Position numbers and translations under genes: made by a program. Below, piece by piece: positions 1 to 10,622 of a stretch of DNA of 64,000 nucleotides. The stretch lies in assembly GCA_002633005.1 (NCBI GenBank), contig NMRA01000507.1, forward strand, positions 124,001 through 188,000, read 5' to 3'. A model generated the notes under the pieces. It made no database searches. It was not told where the DNA came from and worked only from the letters and a program-made list of their open reading frames with translations. Positions within the stretch are counted from its first letter, which is position 1. Each line of letters starts with the position of its first letter. The DNA is from Phoronis australis (taxonomy: Eukaryota; Phoronida; Phoronidae).

Positions 1-768
1 TGATGAATGCTCAATAGTGCTCTGTTGTTTCTGTTTTACTGCATGTAATTAGTGCCAAAATTGGGTGAATGTGATTACTTTTGTGTATTGGGACTCCCTG
101 ACTTGTGACGGATTCTGTTTTGAGAATTGAAGAACGCCACTGGTTCACTTTGCTCCTAGCTGTTTGTAAAGAAGAAACCTTAATTAGTAGATTTTATTAG
201 AGTTTGCCATTTGAACCACCACCCAACAAAAGTGAACAGAGTATTTGGCACTTTTCTCAGCATGTTTTTATGCTTTTAACGCCCTTTGAGACTTTTCTGA
301 AGCACTTTAAATGTTGGGGAGCCATCATAACTCACCCTAGGCCAAGGGCACTTTGTAAAGTATGTCACTTCTCAGTGTATCTATTTCATACGTCGTGTTA
401 TTTACCACAAAATGCAAGTGCTCATTTTACTTTGGATACTCGGTACCGAGGAGCTTTACCTTAGGGGCTCTTTCAGCAAAAAGTGGTTGGGGTTTTTTGT
501 AAACTAGTATTGCTGTCTGCAGCACCTTCATTCAGTCACAGGATTTAAGGTATGTTGCGATGAGGAAGGTTTTACATTGTCGACATATCGGTGACGAGAA
601 AAGAGGATTAGCGATGCTTCTGTTGAACAACTTGAAATATTTTAACGATACGTACCATAAAGAGCTCCTATGGGGGCTTTTTCAAACTTTGTGAGTTCTT
701 TTGGAAATCCCTGGTATGTAATTACTATGAAAAATTTAGTCAATGTAATACATTTTGTTATTTTTCAG

Positions 769-797
769 CTGAAAAATCTAGTCACAGTCAAGACCAG
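769..797 (+). CDS. Candidate 29-nt penultimate coding exon of an unidentified gene
   Basis: This short exon is inferred from splice signals alone. A pyrimidine-rich acceptor (TTATTTTTCAG) ends at 768 and a good donor (CAG|GTGAGT) begins at 798. If the exon is entered in phase 1 it reads EKSSHSQDQ and leaves in phase 0, which joins in frame to the acidic, hydrophilic tail at 3157-3237. The upstream exon is not seen. A second candidate microexon at 523-549 (acceptor CTGTCTGCAG, donor AAG|GTATGT) meets a stop in the phase needed to join here, so it is either not part of this transcript or this model is wrong. The gene is not recognised. Confidence 0.3.
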
Positions 798-862
798 GTG
801 AGTGCCAGTCAATACCATCTAGTTCAATGAATGATCTGTTAGTCAGTGTAATAGTGTTTTGA

Positions 863-1271
863 TAGGGCCGTCCCGGATTACCCAGCGATAGAACTCTCCT
901 TTGTTCCATAAATGAGAAAGCCCGTGACTTTGTTTTGGAAATCAGGCACATTTTCGTATATCTCATAGAAGTCAGCAAGGCAAAGAATTTCACATCACAC
1001 ACGAGTATTTATTCCTCAGACCTGCAGTTTATCAAACTTTCCCCCGTCGGAATTGCAGCCCGCAGCACAGCAGTAATACTTCGTTGGCATTAGAAGGATG
1101 AATAGAGTAATGCAGCCAAGATAAACTTGTAAACAATCAGGCAACAAGAAGTAACATGTGAAACTCCAATGGCACGAAAGCGAGGCAGCAAATGTGTCTG
1201 ACAGATGTTTATGGCATTGTGGGTAAATACAGAAAGATTCGAGAGTCACCGTGTAATCCGGGACGGCCCTA
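863..1271 (-). mobile_element. Short TIR transposon with a THAP-like N-terminal coding remnant (copy A)
   Basis: The ends are inverted copies of TAGGGCCGTCCCGGATTAC (863-881 and 1253-1271). Read on the minus strand, the interior matches the element at 15114-15508 over nearly its whole length. It contains an ATG followed by PTKYYCCAAGCNSDGGKFDKL, then a disrupted stretch with MCDVKFFALLTS and KMCLISKTKSRAFS. The CC...GC cluster followed by a short aliphatic-aromatic block resembles the start of a THAP zinc-binding domain, but the distal C-x2-H part is not visible. THAP domains are known in P-element-type transposases and in host genes, so a P-like non-autonomous element is an inference. No clear target duplication is seen. 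Confidence 0.6.
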
Positions 1272-3156
1272 TTGTGAGTTTGTGTACACGTGATGTCACA
1301 ATCAATGTCTCTCAAGAACCTTTGAAAGCAAGTTTACTGACTGAGGTTAGTTGTAGCGAGCGTCACATGGATAAAAATATTGGGTGAGGCAAAAGAATTA
1401 TTGATCATTGCAGATGGTCGTGTTTCTACTCATCTTAACTTTTACCTCTCGGTGGTGGCCATATTGCTAGTAGACATTAGTAAAGTCTTCTGTTGATTTT
1501 TGTAATAAGACAACTGTAGATCTTGTGTGACATAAGTTTGACCTTGATAAACTTTGGAATAACTATTAGTGAAGATGCCTCCCAGCTGTTGTCAGAGTGT
1601 TGGTTGATCATTTGTACCTGAGGAATATTTTGTCGTGTTTACGTTGTAGCAGTTCTAGTCCAGGAGAGGCGGTATGTAGGTCAATGTAGTCTGCATGGCT
1701 CGGTTACTAACCTCAGCTGTAACTCCTCTTAGAATTTGAAATAAATCGTGGTATGACACCATCTATTCTTAACAGTTATTTCGGTTGTCATTGTCATAAT
1801 CATGTTGTCTGCTTTTTCTAACTTGTAAGTGATCTGCTTTTATTTATCTCCTTAACTAACCCGATGTAAGCCTCATTGCTTGTGAATACTGTGGACATGC
1901 TGTTATAAGTTCACTTAACTATCTCTTTCAAAACTTGAAATTAAGGAAGTGGCTTATTTCTTTCTGAATGAAATTGCAAAATTACGTAATGTGCTGATGT
2001 ATGCTACCCAGTCCATCTATTGAAAGCCACCTTGATCGATTTAAGGTTATGTAGGACACTTGAAAAATGGAACATCTCTGAAATGACTGATCGGATTCTT
2101 TTGAAGCGTTCTTTGGAATTGTTTTTAAAATTTTCCATGCTTATATGAAGGGCTATAATCACGATTTAAAAAAATTTCGCTGAAAAGACATGGTCACATC
2201 ACCCAAAGAGTTCTAGTCAAAAGTCAAATTCTACGTGGTTTCTGCTTTCAGAAAATAAGTAATTTACGAAGTTGTTCTTTAGTTTTCTTTTTAGATTTTG
2301 GTCTTAATACACAGGTTGTCCTATGTAACTTTAAAGATGTATTTGGATACTAATATGTAGAAGGAACTAAACGACAATGCTATTTTAAGATAATCTACAC
2401 TAAATAATGTTCAATTGTATCCACTGAAAACTTGTAAATGTGAAAACAAAAAATTCTGGATATACCACTGGGGTCCAGTAGGTGACCCTTGCACTAATGA
2501 CATGTCTCACATAGCCTGCATCATGCAGTGTTATGCCCCGACCACGTCCTCATACTTACTGGACACGGTTGTGATGGATCATTTTTGCCATAAAACTCCT
2601 TCTTAAAAATGTTTTTGCAATTTTCCACCTACTTCATATTCAAATCGTCACTATGCGTTGTGTTTCTAACTAATTTGGCTAAGCAGTTGCAGAGTTTAAG
2701 GAATTAACCTGCAAGTTCCATTTAAATGGGAATGCTCCGTAATTTTATTTATAATGTTATTGTACTGCACTTTATGGTGCTTAATATAACCTCTGATGGA
2801 ATGTTAACTCTGTCTAATACTAACAAAGAGTTTGCAACAACAATGCTATAGTGATTTCAACAGTCAGTGTGAATGTTTCAGCTCAATTTCATAGTCTTCT
2901 TTGTATTACATGAACGATGATACTTCAGTTTATTACTGGACTTGTGCAATGGTCTTAACCAGTTGTTACACATTTCAATGATAAATTAAAAGTGGTCATA
3001 CTCTTTTTCTGACTATCCACGTACTACCAAAATTTAGTAATTTACTTATTTTGGGTATTAACACCTTTCAACTAATAGTTACGACATGGTTAAATTGCTA
3101 AGATGTTACATAGAAATGTTCAACAACTGATTTCCGGCATTTTTTACATTCTGTAG

Positions 3157-3237
3157 GGCCCTAGTGCCGATGACAACCAGATCAACGATGACTCGCTGGA
3201 GTTCAATGATGAAAGTCTAGAAGAGTCTTGTGTGTGA
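3157..3237 (+). CDS. Candidate terminal coding exon, acidic C-terminus
   Basis: An acceptor (TTTTTACATTCTGTAG) precedes 3157. Reading in phase 0 gives 26 codons, rich in D, E, N and S, ending in LEESCV and TGA at 3235-3237. The last four residues ESCV fit a class I PDZ ligand pattern (S/T-x-hydrophobic at the C-terminus), but that is only a pattern match. The same reading frame is still partly legible in the third unit of the tandem repeat that follows (DQVSDESVEFTD against NQINDDSLEFND). This supports a coding origin for the stretch and suggests the protein once ended further downstream. The product is not recognised. Confidence 0.35.
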   Translation, partial: GPSADDNQINDDSLEFNDESLEESCV

Positions 3238-3620
3238 CCACAACAGTAGTGACCTCTGGTGGTAGTAGTCAACAGTGACTTAGTGGAGTTAAGTGATTAA
3301 GTCTAAAACAGTATTGTTCATGACAGGGACCACAGTGACCTCTGGTGGTGATGGCAAAGATCAGGTCAGTGATGAATCAGTGGAGTTCACTGATGGAATT
3401 GTAAGGATTCTGTGATGAAATTATCATGATTTATATGCATGACTAAGACTACAGTGACCCCTGGTGGTGTAATGACAATCCAGTCAACAATGGCGCAGTG
3501 GAGTTCAACGATTGAAGTCAGAATGAGTCTTTTTGATTAGGGCCAGTGTGACTTCTGGTGGTGATGGTAACAACCATGTCAATTATTGCATTAAATTTAG
3601 CGACTGACCTTATGATTTGT
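3157..3620 (+). repeat. Degenerate tandem repeat spanning the candidate last exon and the DNA after it
   Basis: Four to five decayed units of roughly 90-115 bp are visible. Their cores begin near 3163, 3250, 3341, 3456 and 3548. Most carry GTGACCTCTGGTGGT followed by a GTCAACxATG...GTGGAGTTCAxxGAT block. The first unit is the candidate terminal exon. Later units contain stops and frameshifts. No other gene signal is seen up to about 4200. Confidence 0.7.
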
Positions 3621-4211
3621 GGAATATCCGCCATCTATGCTCCCTAGTGGCTGGAAATGCAGGTATACGTTCTCTGTTTTCATTGGTTGGTTTCATTGTG
3701 CTTTAGATGACCGTCATCCCACAATGCATTGTGATATGACAGATCCATCTTTGTAAAAAGGTCACTGGTATTGATACCGGGTCATGTCTTGTACTAAATT
3801 GTCTCTGTGCATTATTACTGTAAATTTCCAAAAATGTGCCATGGTTACTCTTTTTTTAGAAATCTATCATGTGGTTTTACTTTTCTGAGTGTGCTCTATA
3901 TGTTTGCCTTGCATTTTGGCAGTTTGTGGAATGCTTGTGTAAAGTTTTGGAAATGAACTGGAGTTTATGTCGTGGTGTGAGGAGACCATGACTCTCCAAC
4001 TGTTGTTTCTCTTGTTTCCAATTTAGTGTTACTGTAACAATTTGTGCAGGTTTTTTAAGGGGCATTTTGCCCACGTTTAGGTGTTGATGTTGAATTCTTG
4101 ACCAAAATGATTTGGGACTTAAAAACATGACCATGCTCATCCGATCTTGGATTGTTGCCGAGCGAGCCGTCTACATGAAGTCACATGGAATGCATAGATG
4201 TGCCATTTTGG

Positions 4212-4376
4212 AATTCGCAGTTGTAGGATTGGTGAACCCCAATAAACTCTCAAGTATTTTCTCGAGATGCTGATGGTTTCAATGTTCTCATTAATAATGG
4301 AAAATGAATATGAGAGTGAGAGGCTCAATTTGATCTTCATTTTTAGCCAGCTAAACCGGGCAAAATTCAGCTTTAA
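4212..4376 (+). repeat. Dispersed repeat family R1, copy 1
   Basis: This is one of three diverged copies (also 22435-22645 and 37817-38000), all in the same orientation. Shared blocks are GATGGTTTCxATGTTCT, an AATGGAAA/AATGGTAG block, GAGAGTGAGAGGCT/GTGAAAGGC, AATTCGAxTTTC and CCAGCTAAACxGGGCxAAA. No coding capacity is apparent. Family type (SINE, MITE or LINE 3' end) is unknown. The surrounding 3650-6300 otherwise shows nothing that I can identify. Confidence 0.55.
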
Positions 4377-6301
4377 CTAATCATTGATCTGTTCATCAGC
4401 CTTGATCACATTTGACTGGTACAAAGTTGTCACCTAGTCATGAACACGTGTATGGTACATTGCTGAAAGTGCATCTGCTTGTATTTTACTGGAGTTTTAC
4501 TGCTAGCTGAGACAGATCCTGGATCATGACCTTAGGGGGCCTGACAATTTCACAACCCTCTATCATAGCAATTCGAAGGTGGCCAATTGAGGTTATCTCG
4601 ACAAGCCGTACCTCTTGTCAGCCACTCCAACTGTATTTTGTTATGCATACAGTAGTGCCACAAGTATTCAGGTAAAATTACCCAGAATTACGTCATGATG
4701 GCTGGGCCAAACTCCTCATCAGTGTAGCCTTTTCTCTTGACCGAGAATGAAGTCAATTTAACAGGAAATTTCTTAAGGTGGCTAAGCCATTTTTTAATTA
4801 GACTTTTTTGCCTCTGTAATCATCATTACCTGTTATTTTTGCTGTAAACATAATTAAGTGTAATGACAGGTTGATGTTATTTTGCCTGATTACTGCCATC
4901 CTGTACTGTAGGTTAGTTCCCTGTCTTTGTAAATTGCTGCCCTGCATTTAGAATAACTTGTTCCTGCCAAAGTAGTCTGCTAACTGTTCTTAATCGATAT
5001 CCGGTATATTGTTACGGTATTGTTGAGTTTTACATTTTACGTACAACTTGTGCTGGTCATGTTTTTGTTGGTTATTTTTGCTGTTAATCATTTTAATGAA
5101 TGCTGTGGGTAACATGTGTATAAGAATAAATCAGTATGGTGAATTCTCACCAATTGTGGACACAGTGTGGTGTAAAAGTGAATATTTCCCTATTTTTTTT
5201 CATGAATCGAAGATACCAAGACCAAATTAATGCTTGTCCATGTACTAGCTATATACCATGGCTACATGTGACAATGTTTTGAAACCTGGCCATTCGTGAC
5301 AATGTTGGTAAACCTTGGAAAATGAAAACTGATCATTTTGGTGATTTTTCGTCCAAAATTGGTGAGATTTTACCGGATTTTTTTGGTATAGTTGAACGTT
5401 AAGCAGTTAAGCAGGTAGACTGGTAATTTATACGATGGTGCTTCGAATGATAAATCAAAGTGATATGTGTTTGGAATGGGGATACTTACACTTCTGAAAG
5501 TTAGTGAACACCGTATTTCAGCTTTTGATGTAGCAAAGTGCTTTAAGACATGGACTGTCGATTTTTCTGAATCTATTCTGGTGAGATCTATTTATATAAC
5601 TGTGCTGTTGAGCTTAAAATGATACTAAACCCGTTTTGATGATTTCAACCAAGCTTCATTTTTCCACCTGCTAATGCATCATTAGCCTTCCTCTTAAGTG
5701 ATAGAAGCAAGTTTCAAATACAAACTTATACTTTCTTTGTGGCAGATAAGACACTATGGTACTTTGTGGGTGTTTTTTTCCCCTACAGTTGTTAAACTCG
5801 CCTAAGGAGTATGTCTCCTTGCCCCTTAGGAGACTTTTTAAGGAATTTTGAAATTGTTCTAGAAATAGTTTTAATGTCTTAATATGCCAAAACTGAGCTT
5901 AGTATCCTTTTAAGGAACATTTTAGATTAAAACTTTCAATTTCATGTAACAAAGCTGACTTCCTCCCCATATTGTTGAAAAGTAATTAAAAAGAGGTGAT
6001 CTTGGGTAATTAAATTTAGTTTTGTTATAACTGTAAAGTTTTATTGCCTCAAGTCTTGAAAGAGTCAAACTGCCATAATTTTTAAATTTTATTTAACCAT
6101 TACTTGGGGTGTACAACTTATCTTAAAAAAACTTGAGGAGGAATATTTCGATAATTTTAACAACCTTTCTGTCCTTGATGATAACAAATTGCAAGTTTTA
6201 AAATTACAATTTTGTGCAAAATTATGGTTACATATTTTTGATATTCCCAGAAGACTGTCAATCATTTATATAACTTTCTTCTGCATTGTGACCATGCTCT
6301 C

Positions 6302-6451
6302 TGGTGGCGGATTTAGAGGGGGCCAAGGCCCTCTCTAAAATTCTCCCAGATTTCATTAGGCAGTTCGGGGGTGCGAATGTCTGACAGGCAAAATCCTGGC
6401 TAATACTCTGCCCTGGCCCCCCCCCAACTCAAAATCCTGGATCCGCCCCTG
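6302..6451. mobile_element. Short hAT-type MITE, family M1 (copy 1)
   Basis: About 150 bp bounded by imperfect inverted ends: TGGTGGCGGATTTAG on the left and GGATCCGCCCCTG on the right, the complement of CAGGGGCGGATCC. The reverse complement aligns along its length with 21498-21644, including ATTTTGAGTTGGGGG, AGAGTATTAGCC, CGCACCCCC and GGGAGAATTTTA. Ends of the CAGGGG(C/T)GGATCC type are common among non-autonomous hAT elements in animals. A clean 8-bp target duplication is not visible. Confidence 0.65.
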
Positions 6452-7136
6452 GCTCTGGTGTCAATTACAGCTTTCTTCACAGCGGTAGTATTTGCTCTTT
6501 ACAAATTTTGTTTAAATTGCAATATAACTCTTAGAATTCCCCTGATGTCTGTACTGCTTGGTCAATTGAAGCTAATATGCCACAATGACAAAAACTTAGG
6601 GAGCCATGTCTGAAGCCATAATGTCGGTCTGCTTCTTAGGCCTTGAAACCTGTTCTAATCCGAGTACAGAGCAAAATTAAGCAATTTTATGATTATTACG
6701 CCGAATCAAAAATTTGTCTGAAGTGTAGGTTTGATGCACCTTTAAGTCATTCTGGGATTTGTTGTTTTGAAATAAGTTGCATTTAGTGATGTTTGGATCT
6801 AAGTTATCTCAATTTTTTCTGCACTTATTGTGGGTCTGCTATCTGGTGAAACGATGTACATCCTGGCTTTGTTGTAATAACATCTAATTAATCCACGTGG
6901 TGTATGCTATTAAACTGGTTTAACGCCAGTTTGAAGTGGCTATTACATAAACACCGTGTTTGTAATTGGTTATTTCTATGTTTTACACGATATATTTTTA
7001 TATCTAGAGTATAAAAGTCATTATTTCTGGGAACATATACATAACAGAAGGCATGTTGAAGATTGTGAAGGATGTAGTGCATAATGGCTGAATTCACTTG
7101 TAGGCCTTCAATAATATTGTTTTGTTCTTCTTGAGC

Positions 7137-7626
7137 ACAGCCTCGTCCACAAGCCTCAAGATGGCGCTGATTGGTTTCGTTATCCATTTGAGCTCTACTC
7201 TTTCACAGTGCTGTGAAAGTTAGAACTGTAGAATGTTGTTTAACATGGTTAAAGTATAGTGAAACCAACATCATAACATTTAGTCATTCCTATTGTTTGA
7301 AATCTTGGAAATCCCTTTTTCTGTTAGTAGCATGGGGACCATCTTTGACCGACTTGAATAGTTACAATTTATTAAAACAGGCAATGATCGAAGTAAACAA
7401 AATAAAAGAAACCCTGATCCAGTGGCTTAAGCCCAAACGAGTTCAGTGCGTAGATGGCATTTGCAAGTGGTGGTGATATGATCGGTAAAACCAAGCATGC
7501 GCATTGATGCACACACGGATTTTCGTGTGTCATTCATCATTCCACAGGGCCACTTTTCAGTATAGGTGGCGCTGTGTCAGAGGGTAAACCGATCAACGCC
7601 ATCTTGAGGCTTGGGGATGAGGCTGT
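7137..7626. mobile_element. 490-bp element with 41-bp terminal inverted repeats
   Basis: The left end at 7137-7177 begins ACAGCCTCGTCCACAAGCC and contains CTCAAGATGGCG. The right end at 7586-7626 is its inverted complement with only a few mismatches. Internally there is a 9-bp-arm hairpin, CTTTCACAGTGCTGTGAAAG (7200-7219), close to the left end. No transposase-like ORF is visible; the ORFs inside are short and unremarkable. This is consistent with a foldback or MITE-type DNA transposon of undetermined superfamily. Confidence 0.65.
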
Positions 7627-10356
7627 TCTGTTGTGCAGTCAGCTAGTGGGGTCAGTTCTAACCAATGAGATAAATACAGCTCATTGATTGTAACTAATAG
7701 TTGGGATAATGGACAAAACGACATGATAGTTGTAACCTAGCTGGGATGTAACTATGAAATTGTATTGAAGTTGACATACCACTGTCTTGTCAGTATTGAA
7801 AACTTATGTATTGGTGAGAATAAACCATGAAGTGTATACAACTTCCGACTGGCAATTTTACTTTCATATAAAGGCATTCATTACCGTACCGTCTGTTGGG
7901 ATGGACGGTTAATTCGGACAGATTTCGTATGTCTCGTTTAGTCGAGTGCTTATCAACCACCCCTCGCTGATGCCAGGTCACTCATGGTTACAAACCCTGC
8001 CCCGAACAGTATAGCGTCCATCTTTTCCGTGACTTCGCCATTCACCCTTTGGGTGTCACTTCTGTCATTTAACCCCGGATCTCATTGCTACCTTTATGTA
8101 GGTGTTGCATTTCCCTAAAGGCTGTGGGTACACGGGCAAACTATAAGTTCGGGAGTATGCTGTCAACCTGCAGATGACAATTCATAAACTTACCTGTTTG
8201 AAAAGTTGATCAAAATTGGAGAAACGTATTGAGGCATTGCGCACAGAAGACGAGTCCTATCAATACACGTATGTGCATGGAAATAATGAGGGTAATCAAG
8301 AACGGTACAAAGTTCAAGAAAATACGCCGAAACACCGGCCGACGATATGGCACTTCGCATGCATACGTTTTGGCAAGTTAATCCCGTTGAATTGTAGGAG
8401 TAGCGCACAGGAAGGAAGGACACATGAATTGAAACATTGTCTAAAATACTTGAAAACGTGGTCAAATCGAAAATGCGCTACAGCGCATCAAAGCATTCCG
8501 CTTGAGAGCCTGGTTGAAATCTCATAGGAAATTGAATGTGTAGGAGTTGTGCACAGAAGGGCATTTCGGTTCATGGATGGGACAAAAATCGGAACTACAG
8601 CCCTTCGCAAACATACTTCAGTGTTGGAAAAACATGCCACGTGACATTTCACTAACTTCATAGTTACACGTGGCTTCAAAAAGCTACAAGATTTCTGAAC
8701 TTTTATGCTGCTGATTTTGCACCTCTGACACAAAATCGTGGAAGGCATTCGGAAAAAAAACTTCGATTTTTAAACACATGCGACACGAAAGTTTCATCGT
8801 TTGCATATGCTGTTTTTCGTTGTTACTGAGATGCAGATGAGTTTAACTGCAGTTATTAGATTAAAGGATTGTATACTCGATACTGGTAACACTAAAGGCT
8901 GCTTCTAGGCATGGAAGGTAATATTCGTCGATCATTAATAATTGCAACAGGTGCTCTAGAGCAATTAGCTGACTAATTATTACAGTCAAGGTATAACACA
9001 TACCCAACATTTATTTGATTAGTTGGTTGAATGAGTTCGTCAATGTTTGTAAACGCAACTTTATGAGCATATGGAATCGCTCTGTGACAGTTTAAACAAC
9101 ACAATTTGGCCAATTCATACAATTTGGACTTTCAATTAACCACGCATATGTTAATATCGTCTTTACGCAGCAGACACAGGTGTGCTTTATTGAATTCCAA
9201 CAATTCTTGATCAGTGTCAGTGAGGATGTTCTTTGTGCGTGGCAACCACTCGATTCCCTTCACAAAAATCTAAGATGGCCGACAAAATTGTCGTAAATGG
9301 TTACAGTTTCACCAGTGCGGATGAAGGAGATTTCTTGTGTGCCGTGGTTCAGTTCATTGCAGAGACTTAGCGCAATTCTTAAGTCTTAAGTATATAGATG
9401 GCAATATGGCAATATGTGTCCTGAACAGTGTAAAACTGAGGAAAGTGCGAAACAACGATCATCGTATTTTAAAATGCGCAATAGGCTACTGCCACATAAA
9501 TTCGTAGCATTTGCGAGTCAAAAAGTGATTCCTAAAATCACTAGCTAGCCTTACAAATTTTGTCCAATTCAATCGCTTTGCAAGTCATCATGAAGTTGAA
9601 AATCTGACAAGATACGTTGCGTACGATCTTGAGTTGGCGCGTTCAAGTAGACAAGACGAAAATAAATCGTTGTGACGCCGCTTTAACCGATTCGAAACTG
9701 CCCGATCGTAGACATGGACAACAATAAAACCCATAAATTCATTTTATGTATTAATTCTTGATATTCAAAAATATACGTTTGTTCATTTTCAATGACAAAC
9801 TAAAAATTACAAAAGCGCTCAAAATTCAAAGACCGAATAGCTAGGTCTACCTGAAAGTAATGAACTCAAAATATTACGGCATTTAAAAAAAATAACATTA
9901 GGTGTTGCTCAAGAAAAAATTAGTTAGTGACAATTTTAAATATGTTGTTGGGAGTGACAAAATTGCAACCTTTGTGCCAGCACAGTTGATATCTTTCGAA
10001 AACCATTGTTAGACCAAGGCTTACTCTCCCGTCCTCTTATAAGGGAGACGCACGTGGGTTGGTTTGTTTATCCTACCAAATTAAAAATTCAAGATGGTGG
10101 GCGTAACCGTAGACTCGTGTCAATAATACTAATCTTGACTCGTGTATACATGTTTGTCAATTTATTGCCTCGAGGAGATTACTGGGGTGATACTGCAAAC
10201 TTTAAAAAAAAAAAACAAATTAGTATGTGCTACCATTTAAGAAAGAATTTAACTTGCCCTGGCTAGTGTTTTACGACTCGATTTTTGCGAACAATCGACC
10301 CTTGCTAAGGACCTCCTTACTGTTAGGGAATGTAAGATATACATATTACTTACCGG

Positions 10357-10622
10357 CAGAGGCGGATCTACGGGGGTGGGATTAAGGGGGTTTAAACCCC
10401 ACTGGGACAGGATCAAAAATAAAAAATTATAAAAAAAACGACGCCAGGAAAACGTAATCACCTACAAAAACCATAAAAAAAACTTACACGGAAACCCCCT
10501 CCCGACCTCCCCCCATTCGGTACTATGCGCATCTACAATCGTGGTTCAGTTTGCGCAAATGCTTCCAGCCGGACAAAATATTGGGCCCCCCCCCCCCTTG
10601 TGATATCCTAGATCCGCCCCTG
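10357..10622. mobile_element. Short hAT-type MITE with CAGRGGCGGATCTA ends
   Basis: The left end reads CAGAGGCGGATCTACGGGGG and the right end CTAGATCCGCCCCTG, its near-perfect inverted complement. The interior has C-rich runs (including a C run near 10587-10598) and no ORF of note. The ends are related to those of 6302-6451 and 21498-21644, but the interior differs. No convincing 8-bp target duplication is seen. DNA between about 7630 and 10350 holds no gene that I can support, only weak repeated words around 8240, 8405 and 8551. Confidence 0.6.

Noticed and set aside
523-549. 27-nt microexon with good acceptor and donor
   Set aside because: Joining it to 769-797 in the phase that gives the acidic C-terminus creates a stop, so I did not include it in the gene model.
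1-3237. Identification of the upstream gene as POLA1 by analogy with the human ARX neighbourhood
   Set aside because: The 35 or so readable C-terminal residues do not resemble the DNA polymerase alpha C-terminus as I know it, and synteny alone is not evidence.
5780-5832. Small hairpins with CCTAAGGAG/CTCCTT words
   Set aside because: Short interrupted arms, within the range expected by chance.
8216-8527. 103-codon ORF overlapping a 91-codon antisense ORF
   Set aside because: Both strands are open over the same DNA, no domain is recognisable, and faint repeats around 8244, 8405 and 8551 suggest non-coding repeat DNA.
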